NCBI RefSeq assembly: GCF_022430545.2
Contig: NZ_CP092488.2
Location: forward strand, 2,046,001-2,110,000
DNA from: Mycobacterium paraterrae
GTDB taxonomy: Bacteria > Actinomycetota > Actinomycetes > Mycobacteriales > Mycobacteriaceae
DNA length: 64,000 nt
Reading direction: 5' to 3'
Part shown: positions 41,556 to 50,924 of the stretch, piece after piece
How positions within the stretch are numbered: position 1 is the first letter of the stretch
Layout: each line of letters opens with the position of its first letter
Notes under the pieces: generated by a model
Told to the model about the DNA's origin: nothing
Database searches by the model: none
What the model saw: only the letters and a program-made list of their open reading frames with translations
Made by a program: the position numbers and the translations under genes

Positions 41556-43258
41556 CCACCGCGGGACATGTCGACCACGGGAAATCCACACTGGTGCAAC
41601 GGCTCACGGGGACGTGGCCGGACCGGTTGGCCGAGGAACAGCGTCGTGGCCTGACCATCGACCTCGGCTTCGCGTGGACCAATATCGACGGCCGGGAACT
41701 GGCGTTCGTCGACGTGCCGGGCCACGAACGCTTCGTCGCCACCATGCTCGCGGGCGTCGGCCCGGTGCCCGCCGTCGTCTTCGTCGTCGCCGCCACCGAA
41801 GGCTGGATGCCGCAGTCCGACGAGCATTTGGCCGCGCTGGACGCGCTGGGCGTACGTCATGCGCTGCTCGTGATCACCAAGGACGACCTCGCCGATCCCG
41901 GTCCGGCGATCGAGCAGGCCCGTCAGCGATTCGCCGCCACGTCGCTGGCCGATCCGGCCGTCGTGACGGCGGGCGACCTGAGTCGCGTCCGCACCGAGTT
42001 GGCGGCGCTGGTCGATCGGTTGCCGACTCCCGACCGCGACGCCGACGTGCGGTTGTGGGTGGACCGGTGCTTCTCGATTTCGGGCGCGGGCACGGTGATC
42101 ACCGGTACCTTGCCCGCCGGCACCGTTCGGGTCGGTGACGAGCTGCAACACGGCGATCGGCGTCTGACCGTGCGGGGCGTCCAGTCGCTGGGTCGGGAGA
42201 GAAACGAGGTCAGCGCGGTGGCACGGGTGGCGCTCAATCTGCGCGGCGCAGACCGCCACCAGATCCGCCGCGGCGACACGCTTCGGACCCCGGGTGCCTG
42301 GTTCGACACCACCGAGATCGACGTCGCACTGCGATCCGTCGATGGGCTCCACCGACAGCTGGTCTTGCACATCGGATCTGCGGCGGTGCCGGTAATGGTC
42401 CGTCCGCTGGGTTCAGCCGCGGCGCGACTGCGACTGTCCCGTCCGTTGCCGCTGCGGGTCGATGACGCAGGAGTGCTCCGTGACCCGGGGGCGCACGCAA
42501 TCGTGGCGGGGATTCGGGTGCTCGACGTCCGGCCGCCGGGTCTGCGTCGCCGCGGCGCTGCCCGCACGCGGGCCGCGGAATTGGCCACCGGCCGGGCTCA
42601 TCCGCCGACCTGTGCCCGGCCCAACGATCTGCGTGCGATGGGCCTGCCGGTCAGCGGCCACCACATTGGCGACTGGGTGGTCGATCCGGAGTGGTGGAGC
42701 GGCCGCCGAGCGTGCGCCGTCGACGCAGTCCGCCGCTGGGTCGCCGACCACGACATCGCCGCGGGGATGCCGCTGGAAACACTGCGCCAACGACTCGGAT
42801 TACCGGCCGTCGAGTTGGTGGGCCCACTTCTCGACGGGACAGGACTCGACATCGCGGACGGGTTGGTCAGGTCCCCGGGGACCGGGCTCCCCGCGCGGGT
42901 CGATCGGGCCCTACAGACGGTGGAGGGGTGGTTGGCCGCCGAACAGTTCCGCGCCCCTGAGGCCGACGAGCTGACCGACCTCGACTTGGGCCCGCGCGAA
43001 CTCGCCGCAGCCGTTCGTGCGGGACGACTCACCAGGATCGCGGACGGCATCGTGCTGGGACCCGACGCCCTGGACCGCGCCTCCGCCGTGGTCGCTGCCC
43101 TGCCGCAACCGTTTTCGGTCAGCCAGGCGCGCGTGGCGCTCGACACCACCCGCCGGGTGGCGGTGCCCCTGCTGGAAAAATTGGACGCGATGCGGGTCAC
43201 GTGCCGCCGCAGTGACGGAAGTCGGACCGTCGTCGATCCGGTGACCGCGCGGCAATAG
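41543..43258 (+). CDS. selB: Selenocysteine-specific elongation factor SelB
   Basis: 571 aa. GTPase motifs: G1 GHVDHGKS (8-15), G3 DVPGHE (57-62), G4 TKDD (112-115), as in SelB rather than EF-Tu. Beta-barrel domains follow, then a C-terminal winged-helix region (VEGWLAAEQFRAPEADELTDLDLGPRELAAAVRAG ... VSQARVALDTTRRVAVPLLEKLD) that binds the SECIS hairpin. Delivers Sec-tRNA to the ribosome at UGA codons. Coupled to selA. Shorter than the 614-residue E. coli protein, but both RNA-binding wings appear present. Confidence 0.95.
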   Translation: MFVVATAGHVDHGKSTLVQRLTGTWPDRLAEEQRRGLTIDLGFAWTNIDGRELAFVDVPGHERFVATMLAGVGPVPAVVFVVAATEGWMPQSDEHLAALDALGVRHALLVITKDDLADPGPAIEQARQRFAATSLADPAVVTAGDLSRVRTELAALVDRLPTPDRDADVRLWVDRCFSISGAGTVITGTLPAGTVRVGDELQHGDRRLTVRGVQSLGRERNEVSAVARVALNLRGADRHQIRRGDTLRTPGAWFDTTEIDVALRSVDGLHRQLVLHIGSAAVPVMVRPLGSAAARLRLSRPLPLRVDDAGVLRDPGAHAIVAGIRVLDVRPPGLRRRGAARTRAAELATGRAHPPTCARPNDLRAMGLPVSGHHIGDWVVDPEWWSGRRACAVDAVRRWVADHDIAAGMPLETLRQRLGLPAVELVGPLLDGTGLDIADGLVRSPGTGLPARVDRALQTVEGWLAAEQFRAPEADELTDLDLGPRELAAAVRAGRLTRIADGIVLGPDALDRASAVVAALPQPFSVSQARVALDTTRRVAVPLLEKLDAMRVTCRRSDGSRTVVDPVTARQ

Positions 43259-43297
43259 TGCTGCGGCAGATACGGTGTCGACCCGCGCCGATGCGGC

Positions 43298-43645
43298 TTA
43301 GACGACTCGGCCTTCGCTCCGTCGCTGCGCGAGGGCGACACCGACGCCGATGAGGCCGAGAACGGTCAGCGGAATGGTCCACGCCCGACGGGTGCCCAGA
43401 GCCGAGTTGCACGACGCGACGAACTCACTCTTCGGGGCGAGCTGGTTGGCGATCGGAATTTGCTGCACGACGGGCGAATTCCCGATGTTACGGTCGTCCT
43501 GCGCGCGGGCGGCCGACAGGTCGGAATGCACGGCATTGCCGCAACCAATCCCACCGGGCCCCGAGACGGGAACGAACAATCCGATCACGCCAGCGATGAG
43601 AAGGATCGCGCCACCCAAGAGCAGCAGCCGCCGATTACTCGTCAT
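43298..43645 (-). CDS. Two-helix membrane protein, conserved hypothetical
   Basis: 115 aa. Two membrane segments (LLLLGGAILLIAGVIGLFVPV near the N-terminus and WTIPLTVLGLIGVGVAL near the C-terminus) flank an extracytoplasmic loop of about 65 residues with two Cys (GCGNAV and ASCNSAL) that may pair. No named family. It is convergent with selB; 39 bp separate the two stops. Confidence 0.75.
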   Translation of the reverse strand: MTSNRRLLLLGGAILLIAGVIGLFVPVSGPGGIGCGNAVHSDLSAARAQDDRNIGNSPVVQQIPIANQLAPKSEFVASCNSALGTRRAWTIPLTVLGLIGVGVALAQRRSEGRVV

Positions 43646-43753
43646 TGTGTAACTCCCTTGCTATCCGTGAGTCGTCAATACCGCGCACGCTCATAACCCG
43701 CTGGCAGCGGGTTCAAACGCGGTGGAGCCGCAGCCCCGCTTCCCATCGGGGGT

Positions 43754-44032
43754 CTATAGGGTGCGCGTCCTCGAGGTGGCCAGTTTGAAGATCCACAACA
43801 GCACGACGGCACCCACCAAGGCGCCGAGGAACGCGTGCTTGATCGGTGGATGGATGTCGAAGTGGTGCGGCGGAAACAGAACGCTGCTCAGGGTGCCGCC
43901 CACGTAGGAGCCGACAATGCCCAGTGCGGCGGTGGCGATCCAGCCCATGGGCTGCCGCCCGGGCACGATCGCGCGTGCGATCAAACCGACGATGAGACCG
44001 AGAATGATCAACCAAATGATGTGAATAACCAC
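43754..44032 (-). CDS. GlsB/YeaQ/YmgE family membrane protein
   Basis: 92 aa, three short membrane segments with Gly-rich helices: IIWLIILGLIVGLIARAIVPG, MGWIATAALGIVGSYVGG, AFLGALVGAVVLLWIFKL. This is the transglycosylase-associated protein family, often induced by stress; a catalytic role is not established. GTG start at 44032 with GGAG upstream. Confidence 0.88.
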   Translation of the reverse strand: MVIHIIWLIILGLIVGLIARAIVPGRQPMGWIATAALGIVGSYVGGTLSSVLFPPHHFDIHPPIKHAFLGALVGAVVLLWIFKLATSRTRTL

Positions 44033-44189
44033 GACAGGTCTCCTTTGTGCGAGTGACGGACCGTATACCGCGCTCGCGTGAATTCAAACCTCGCGGTGCC
44101 GGAGAACCGGTGGGGACCCGTTTGCCCGGTGCCCGGGCGGGGCATGTTGGCCGGCATGGGCAAGACGCCGCTATGAGTGCTGGTGCGCA

Positions 44190-45458
44190 GTGACCGCCGC
44201 ACCGGCAACCCCCTCATTGATGAACGGCTGGCTGCCGGTCTGCCTTGAAATGTTCGCCGTGGCGGCACTGTGCTGTGTCCTCGGGCAACGCTGTCGACTA
44301 AGGCAAATTGCGATGGCGGTGGCTTTCGGCGCGGCGGCGGCGCTGGGCGCCCGCTGGGCACTGCAGAACTCGGGCCTCACCGGTGAGGAGGCTCCGTGGT
44401 CGTTGTGGATCTGGACTGCCACGACCACATTCGCGGTGACCGTTGCAGTTACCGGATGGCGCGGAGGCAGCGGCTGGTGGCGCCACAACGCGGTGCTCGC
44501 ATCGTCGTTGTGTCTGCTCGGCACCGGCTTGGTGGTCAACGGTTGGATCGGCTATCTACCCACCGTGGCTGTCGCGCGGGATCAGCTACTGAGGCAGCCC
44601 CTTCCACACCAGATCGACTGGAGTGCCGCCGCCGCCATGCGTGCCCGCCGTGAGCGACCCCGCGAGGGGCGGCTGGTCGCCGCCGAGACCGGCGATCGAG
44701 CGTCGGGCTTTCGGCACCGCGCCGAATGGGTGTACCTGCCGCCGTCCTGGTTCCACGACCCCGGCGCCGCCGAACCGGTCGTCATGATGATCGGCGGGGA
44801 ATTCACCACCGCGATCGACTGGGTGCGCGCCGGCCAGGCGGTGACGACGGTCGACAGCTATGCGGCGGCGCACGGCGGAAACGCCCCCGTGCTGGTGTTC
44901 GTCGACGCCAGCGGCTCGTTCACCAATGACACCGAGTGTGTCAACGGCGTTCGTGGCCGCGCCGCCGACCATCTGACTCGAGATGTGGTACCCGAAGTCG
45001 CCGGCCGTTTCGGTGTCGGCACGGATCCGCGGCGCTGGGCGGTCGCCGGGTTCTCATCCGGCGGCACCTGCGCCGTCGACCTGGCCGTCATGCATCCCGA
45101 GCTGTTCGGCCGGTTCGTCGACATTGCCGGTGACGAACGCCCTAACACGGGCAGCGACGGCCAGACGGTTCAACGTCTCTTCGGGGGCGACCGGCGGGCG
45201 TGGGCGACCTTTGATCCCGCGACGGTCATCGCCGCGCACGGCTCATACCGGGACAGCGCGGGACTTTTCATCGTGCCCGAATCGTCGCGCTCGGACAGCC
45301 AAGCGGCGCAGCGCCTTTGCGGCCTCGGTGCCGTTCGGAGCATCAAATGCGCCGTCACGACACTCCCCGGACGTCATACCTGGCCCTTCGCCGCCGCCGC
45401 GTTCGAGAAAGCGTTGCCGTGGCTGGCCGATCCGCGATCCGGTGATGCGGTCAGCTGA
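44190..45458 (+). CDS. Membrane-anchored esterase (esterase D family)
   Basis: 422 aa, GTG start. Four N-terminal membrane helices (residues about 10-135) precede an extracytoplasmic esterase domain. That domain has VYLPPSWF, GFSSGGT with the nucleophile Ser, FVDIAGDERPNTGS and a final GRHTWPF for His. The domain belongs to the same broad family as mycolyltransferases (antigen 85), but the mycolate-binding signature was not verified. Overlaps the convergent glycosyltransferase gene by 8 bp. Envelope lipid or ester substrate likely. Confidence 0.85.
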   Translation: MTAAPATPSLMNGWLPVCLEMFAVAALCCVLGQRCRLRQIAMAVAFGAAAALGARWALQNSGLTGEEAPWSLWIWTATTTFAVTVAVTGWRGGSGWWRHNAVLASSLCLLGTGLVVNGWIGYLPTVAVARDQLLRQPLPHQIDWSAAAAMRARRERPREGRLVAAETGDRASGFRHRAEWVYLPPSWFHDPGAAEPVVMMIGGEFTTAIDWVRAGQAVTTVDSYAAAHGGNAPVLVFVDASGSFTNDTECVNGVRGRAADHLTRDVVPEVAGRFGVGTDPRRWAVAGFSSGGTCAVDLAVMHPELFGRFVDIAGDERPNTGSDGQTVQRLFGGDRRAWATFDPATVIAAHGSYRDSAGLFIVPESSRSDSQAAQRLCGLGAVRSIKCAVTTLPGRHTWPFAAAAFEKALPWLADPRSGDAVS

Positions 45459-46728
45459 CGTATTCGCCGATGCCGACGCCGCACTGCGCCAGCGTCTGGG
45501 CGACGTGTTCGAAAGCGTTGTAGCGCAATATCTCTCCGCGTAGGCGGCGGGCCGCGATCCGATACCGAGGTTGGGTCAGTACGCGATCGACCGCATCGGC
45601 GACATCGCGGGCCTTCGGTCGTGACGTGCGCAGGTCGATGCCTGCGCCAGCGTAAGCCACCCGCGCGGCAACCTCGGGCTTGTCGGATGCGGCTCCGGCG
45701 ATCACCAGCGGTATTCCGTGGGCCAGCGCGTAGTGGACCCCGCCGAAGCCACCGTTGGTGACCATCACGTCGACGGCCGGGAGCAACTTCCCGTACGGCA
45801 CATAGTCAGAGACAAAGGTGTTGCCCGGCAGGGCAATCGGCAAGGTGCACCGTCCGGGCTGACCCGTTGTGGCGATGATCGCGACGTCGGGCCGGGAGTG
45901 CAATGCCCGCACGGTGGGAATGACGAGTTCGCCGAGATCACAGTTGTCCCACGTGCCTTGGGTGACATGGACGACCGTCTTCTCGCACCGCTTCGGCCGC
46001 TGCGCCAGGCGAGACGGCACGCCTCGCGGGAGTACGGGACCGGCGAAGCTCACTGTGTCCGGCAGGTCGTGGCGTGGATACTCCAGACCGGGAATCGACA
46101 GCTGCACGACGTGGTCGGCCAGCAGCGGCCAGTCGGTGAGGAAGACCGGCGACCGCGGTGCGCCGACCGAACGCAACGCGTCGTCCAGCTGCGACCGGAT
46201 GCCGCGGAACAGGACATCGCCCACCACCCGATGCATCATTCGGTAGTCCATGAAAGGCTCGGGCTGCCAACCCATTCCAAATGGTGGCGTGTCAGGACTG
46301 GACAGCATCAGCGGACTGACTCCGCACACCACGACCGCAGGCCGTGGCAGCGCCGACAACAACAGCGGCATCACACCGGTGAATGCGACATCGCAGAGCA
46401 CGGCGTCGACGCGGCGCTTGTCGAGCAGCCGCTGCAGGGCGATCCACTGTGTCGCCAGCGGTGCGACGAATACCGCCGACATGTCGTGGCGGCCGGTGAG
46501 GAATCGCTGCACCAGTCCGGTCGCGACCGGCAGCGGTCGATCGGTGCGTGGTGACCCCGCCGGGGGCAGCGGAACGTGACGCATGCCTCGCCGGCGGATC
46601 TGCGCGCGGTATTCGGAGTCGGCGAGAAAGGAGACGTCGTGGCCACGCCGCGCGAGGTCGCTGCCGAGTTCGAGGAGCGGGCTCAGGTGGCCAGGAATCG
46701 TGCTGGCCGCTACCAGGTAGTGCGCCAC
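45451..46728 (-). CDS. Family 1 glycosyltransferase (UDP-glucuronosyltransferase-like)
   Basis: 425 aa. GT-B fold: N-terminal ASTIPGHLSPLLELGSDLARRGHDVSFL, C-terminal donor site FVSDYVPYGKLLPAVDVMVTNGGFGGVHYALAHGIPLVIAG, the usual MGT/UGT signature. Such enzymes glycosylate lipids or small lipophilic acceptors in mycobacteria. The acceptor is unknown. Divergent from an SDR gene; a 193-bp gap separates them. Confidence 0.9.
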   Translation of the reverse strand: MAHYLVAASTIPGHLSPLLELGSDLARRGHDVSFLADSEYRAQIRRRGMRHVPLPPAGSPRTDRPLPVATGLVQRFLTGRHDMSAVFVAPLATQWIALQRLLDKRRVDAVLCDVAFTGVMPLLLSALPRPAVVVCGVSPLMLSSPDTPPFGMGWQPEPFMDYRMMHRVVGDVLFRGIRSQLDDALRSVGAPRSPVFLTDWPLLADHVVQLSIPGLEYPRHDLPDTVSFAGPVLPRGVPSRLAQRPKRCEKTVVHVTQGTWDNCDLGELVIPTVRALHSRPDVAIIATTGQPGRCTLPIALPGNTFVSDYVPYGKLLPAVDVMVTNGGFGGVHYALAHGIPLVIAGAASDKPEVAARVAYAGAGIDLRTSRPKARDVADAVDRVLTQPRYRIAARRLRGEILRYNAFEHVAQTLAQCGVGIGEYVS

Positions 46729-46921
46729 ATACCGCTTTCTTGCCGGGGCCGGTGTACACGTGCTGACCCCTCTGCGACCGGCGACACTTCGAGGCGGACA
46801 ATCCGGCGTGGTGACAGACTTGCTGTCTCATACCCTGGGCGGTGGTGGGAGAAACGCCGTCACCGCGTCATCCGGTCGCCTCGGATCGCCGCCTCAACGA
46901 CCTCACGTACAAGGAGCCCGA

Positions 46922-47773
46922 ATGTCATCGCTGCCGAAATTCCATTTCCCCGGCGCGCGGGCGGTGGTGACCGGGGCCGCGAGCGGGATGGGAGAGCAGA
47001 TCGCCTACCTGCTCGCCGAGCGCGGAGCCCGCCTCGCACTTGTCGACCGGGACGGTGACCGGTTGGCCGGCGTCGCTCAGGAGATCCACGCCCGCCACCC
47101 CGGCATCTCCCAAACCACCGAGGTGGTCGATCTGTCGGATCCCGCTCAGATTTCCGACCTCACCGCGGCTTTGCGACGAGACCGCGTTGACCTGTTGGTC
47201 AACAATGCCGGAGTCGCGCTGGGCGGTCGGTTCGCCGACGTGAGCGAAGAGGAATTCGACTGGGTTATGCAGATCAACTTCCGGGCGCCGGTTGCGCTGA
47301 CCCGCGGCCTGTTACCGGCGATGCCAGAAGGCGCTCACATCGTCAACGTCTCCAGCCTGTTCGGATTGGTCGCGCCCCCGGGTCAGACGGCTTACTCGGC
47401 AAGCAAATTCGCGCTGCGGGGCTTCAGCGAGGCGCTGCGGCGCGAGCTGCGGCCCGCCGGGATCGGCGTGACCACCATCCATCCGGGCGGGATCCGCACC
47501 CGGATCGCCGAAACCGCCCGCGTCGCGGCCGGGGCCAGCGACGACGAAGTTCAAGCAGGCAAGGCGGCGTTCGCCAAAATGCTGACGTATCCGGCGGATC
47601 GCGCGGCCGCGGAGATCGTCAACGGGGTCGCCAACCGGAAGGGCCGCGTCGTGATCGCGCCCGAGGCGGTCGTCCTCGACGTTGTCGCGCGCATCGCCCC
47701 GGTTGAGCACTTCGAGATCGCGACCTCGATCAGGAGCCAGGTGAAACGCTTGCGGCGGTACCTGCCGCGCTAG
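46922..47773 (+). CDS. SDR-family oxidoreductase
   Basis: 283 aa from ATG 46922, fixed by AAGGAG about 6 nt upstream; the longer frame to 46760 is not supported. GxxxGxG motif TGAASGMG, NNAG motif (NNAGVALGG), catalytic Ser in NVSSLFG and YSASK for Tyr/Lys. The substrate is unknown. GIGVTTIHPGGIRTRIAETARVAAGASDDEV is typical of mycobacterial members. Monocistronic. Confidence 0.9.
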   Translation: MSSLPKFHFPGARAVVTGAASGMGEQIAYLLAERGARLALVDRDGDRLAGVAQEIHARHPGISQTTEVVDLSDPAQISDLTAALRRDRVDLLVNNAGVALGGRFADVSEEEFDWVMQINFRAPVALTRGLLPAMPEGAHIVNVSSLFGLVAPPGQTAYSASKFALRGFSEALRRELRPAGIGVTTIHPGGIRTRIAETARVAAGASDDEVQAGKAAFAKMLTYPADRAAAEIVNGVANRKGRVVIAPEAVVLDVVARIAPVEHFEIATSIRSQVKRLRRYLPR

Positions 47774-47908
47774 CTCCTGGCTGGTGTGTGCCGCAGAGCG
47801 CGGCGACGTCGTTTGTGATGACTTTCCCCGGGGTATCTCGTCGGCTAGTCAGGGGCGCTCAGATCCAGCCGTCCGGTGAATTCCATTTCAGTGGGAGGAC
47901 CGCGGCAG

Positions 47909-49411
47909 GTGAAGCACGACGGCACGGCGCCTGTGAAGCCGTCGCAAACGCGAATGGACCATAGCGAAGCGCCGATTCCGACGGCGTTGGCCGAGTATCA
48001 CGAGCTCGGACGGTACGGCTTCGCACCGCCGGGTCATCGGCAGGGACGCGGTACCGACCCCCGACTTCTAGATGTGCTGGGCCGGCAGCCATTTCGCGAC
48101 GACGTACTGGCCAGTGGAGGTCTCGACGATCGCCGGTCGACGCACGGCTACTTGAGCCGCGCCGAGGAGTTGATGGCCGACGCCGTGGGGGCGGATTACA
48201 GCTTCTTCTCCACCTGCGGCTCGTCGTTGTCCGTCAAAGCCGCGATGATGGCCGTTGCCGGCGGTGACGGCAGCCTGCTCGTCGGTCGCGACAGCCACAA
48301 ATCGATCGTCGCCGGATTGATCTTCGCGGGCGTGCAGCCGCGATGGATCACCCCACGCTGGGATGCCCAACAACACTTCTCCCATCCACCCTCACCACAG
48401 CAGGTCGCTGAAGAGTGGGAACGCCATCCCGATGCGGCCGGAGCGCTGATCGTCAGCCCGAGCCCCTACGGCACGTGCGCCGATTTGTCCGGTATCGCGC
48501 AGGTCTGCCACGAACGGGGCAAGCCGCTGATCGTCGACGAGGCGTGGGGAGCCCACCTTCCATTCCACCCGGACCTACCGACGTGGGCCATGAATGCCGG
48601 CGCCGACCTTTGCGTCGTCAGCGTTCACAAGATGGGCGCGGGTTTCGAGCAGGGCTCGGTGCTGCACCAGCAGGGTGACCTCGTCGACCAAGATCACTTG
48701 TCGGCATGCGCTGACCTGCTGATGACCACTAGTCCGAACGTCATGGTGTATGCGGCGATGGACGGCTGGCGGCGTCAGATGGTGCAGGAGGGGCACGAAC
48801 TACTGGGTGCCGCACTCGAACTCGCGTACACCGTGCGCGAGCAGATCGAGCGGATCCCGGACGTCGAAGTTCTCGACGACGAGTTGTTGGGCGTCGAGGC
48901 ATCGCACGACCTCGATCGCCTGCAGGTTCTCATCGACGTCGCCGGCACTGGCAGGTCGGGCTACCAGGCAGCGGATTGGCTACGTCGTCATTGCCTCGTC
49001 GACGTGGGCATGAGCGATCATCGCCGGATTTTGGCGACGCTGTCGATCGCCGACGACACGAGCACGGTCGGAAGGCTTGTCGCGGGATTGCGGTCGTGGC
49101 GACGCACCGCATACGACGTATCCGCCGCGCCGCCGGTTGACTTGCCGGCCCCCGCGGATTTGGAACTCGAGTCTGAGCGACTTCCCCGGGACGCGTTCTT
49201 CGCTCCGACAGAGACGATCGAGCTGAAGGCGGCCGCCGGGCGGATCAGCGCCGAACAGCTCACCCCATACCCGCCGGGGATACCGGCCGTCGTACCGGGT
49301 GAACGGCTCAACGACGCGGTGATCGACTACCTGCGTAGCGGGATAGACGCGGGAATGAACGTACCCGATGCCGCCGACAAGACGCTCCGCACCGTCAGAG
49401 TGGTTGTCTGA
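47909..49411 (+). CDS. Orn/Lys/Arg decarboxylase-fold PLP enzyme
   Basis: 500 aa from GTG 47909, preceded by GGGAGGA at 9 nt; an ATG at 47876 is possible. PLP lysine in VVSVHKMGAG (Lys241) and DEAWGAH (Asp210) are conserved, with HGYLSRAEELMADAVGADYSFFSTCGSS near the cofactor phosphate. The C-terminal domain (LTPYPPGIPAVVPGERL) is the usual small domain of the fold. It lacks the N-terminal wing domain of inducible enteric enzymes. Likely decarboxylates a basic amino acid. Confidence 0.88.
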   Translation: MKHDGTAPVKPSQTRMDHSEAPIPTALAEYHELGRYGFAPPGHRQGRGTDPRLLDVLGRQPFRDDVLASGGLDDRRSTHGYLSRAEELMADAVGADYSFFSTCGSSLSVKAAMMAVAGGDGSLLVGRDSHKSIVAGLIFAGVQPRWITPRWDAQQHFSHPPSPQQVAEEWERHPDAAGALIVSPSPYGTCADLSGIAQVCHERGKPLIVDEAWGAHLPFHPDLPTWAMNAGADLCVVSVHKMGAGFEQGSVLHQQGDLVDQDHLSACADLLMTTSPNVMVYAAMDGWRRQMVQEGHELLGAALELAYTVREQIERIPDVEVLDDELLGVEASHDLDRLQVLIDVAGTGRSGYQAADWLRRHCLVDVGMSDHRRILATLSIADDTSTVGRLVAGLRSWRRTAYDVSAAPPVDLPAPADLELESERLPRDAFFAPTETIELKAAAGRISAEQLTPYPPGIPAVVPGERLNDAVIDYLRSGIDAGMNVPDAADKTLRTVRVVV

Positions 49412-49556
49412 CAACCGATTGCATATCCATGCTCGAGCAGTTGCGCCGCGACGTCACTCACGGACTCATGACCGGTCGCCATCTGCCGTAGCGGCTGCCG
49501 CGCCGGTCCGGGCCGACCGCGTTTCAACCTCGTTGCGGAGAGGAATCCCCCGCTGC

Positions 49557-50810
49557 GTGAAAATAGCCGAATTCGTGCAGCGCAACTGGTTTCGACCCGT
49601 ATTGGCCGCCGTGCTGATCGCGACCGCTGTACTCGGAGCCTTTGCGGCCGACTGGGGCCGAGGATGTTCGACCGAATGCCAGCAGCGCAACGCCGCGCGC
49701 GCCCACGAACCGGCGCAATTGAGCTTCCAACCCGCCGCGCACGCACACGGCGTCGATCCGCTGACACCGGTGTCGGTGACGGCGGAGTCGGGGACGTTGA
49801 CCGATGTCCGTATGGTCAACGACGCGGGCAAGCCGCTCGCCGGGGTGATGACTCCCGATCACCTCGTCTGGCATCCGGTGGAGCCGCTCGGTTACGGCCG
49901 CACGTACACACTGACGGTGGCGAGCCGCGGCTCGGGTGGCGTTGCGGCAAGCCAGGTCTCGCAATTCGCCACCCTGGTGCCGCCCAATCAGACCAAGGTT
50001 TCGTTCACCACCCCGTCGGAGGCGACGCTCCACGACGGCGGTACCTACGGCATCGGCACGATCGTCGTCGCACACTTCGATGAGCCGATCGAAGATCACG
50101 GCCGCGCAGAACAACACCTCTCGGTGACCACGTCGCCACCGGTTGCCGGCGCGTGGCGGTGGGTCGACGACCAGACCGCACACTGGCGACCCGAGCACTA
50201 TTACCGCCCGCACACCACCGTCACGGCTGAGGCGAAGATCTACGGCGTCGATCTGGGCCGGGGCATTTTCGGGCAGGAGGACACCAAGGTGTCCTTCACC
50301 ATCGGTGACGCGCACCGGTCCGTCGCGGACGACAAAACCAAGACCGTGAGCGTTTTCGACAACGACCACCTGGTTCGCACGATGCCCACGTCGATGGGAA
50401 TGGGCGGCACCCAGGACGTCGATGGACGCACACTGTCCTTTTGGACTCCGCCCGGCGTCTACACCGTGTTGGACAAGGGTGATCCGGTGGTCATGGACTC
50501 GTCGACGTTCGGCCTGCCCAAGAATTCTCGGCTCGGGTACCGCGAGACCATTCACTACGGCACCCGCATCAGCACCGACGGTATCTATCTCCATCAACTC
50601 GACACGACGGTGTGGGCACAAGGCAACACCGACACCTCTCACGGCTGTCTGAATCTCAACGGCGACAACGCAAAATGGTTCTACGACTTCTCCGTCCCCG
50701 GTGACGTGGTCGAGGTTCGCAACACCGGCGGCCCCCCGCTGAAGTTGTCGCAGGGCGGTGACTGGACGGTGCCGTGGGACCAATGGCGCAATGGAAGCGC
50801 ACCGCACTGA
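49557..50810 (+). CDS. L,D-transpeptidase with Ig-like domain
   Basis: 417 aa from GTG 49557, preceded by GGAGAGGA. One N-terminal membrane or signal segment (WFRPVLAAVLIATAVLGAFAA), an Ig-like domain about 60-150, a second about 150-255 and the YkuD catalytic domain about 262-400. Catalytic motif: HxxxxxxxWAQGNTDTSHGCLNL with His362 and Cys364. Forms 3-3 peptidoglycan cross-links, the major type in mycobacteria; resembles the LdtMt2-type domain layout. Monocistronic between unrelated genes. Confidence 0.92.
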   Translation: MKIAEFVQRNWFRPVLAAVLIATAVLGAFAADWGRGCSTECQQRNAARAHEPAQLSFQPAAHAHGVDPLTPVSVTAESGTLTDVRMVNDAGKPLAGVMTPDHLVWHPVEPLGYGRTYTLTVASRGSGGVAASQVSQFATLVPPNQTKVSFTTPSEATLHDGGTYGIGTIVVAHFDEPIEDHGRAEQHLSVTTSPPVAGAWRWVDDQTAHWRPEHYYRPHTTVTAEAKIYGVDLGRGIFGQEDTKVSFTIGDAHRSVADDKTKTVSVFDNDHLVRTMPTSMGMGGTQDVDGRTLSFWTPPGVYTVLDKGDPVVMDSSTFGLPKNSRLGYRETIHYGTRISTDGIYLHQLDTTVWAQGNTDTSHGCLNLNGDNAKWFYDFSVPGDVVEVRNTGGPPLKLSQGGDWTVPWDQWRNGSAPH

Positions 50811-50924
50811 GCGCCGCCGCGAGCGGGTTTTCCAGCAGCAGCGTGACTTTCGGTAGAAAGCGGCCTGCGCTGGGTACGTGAGCATGATGCTTACCCAACC
50901 GCCCCGTATGACTGCATCGACGTC

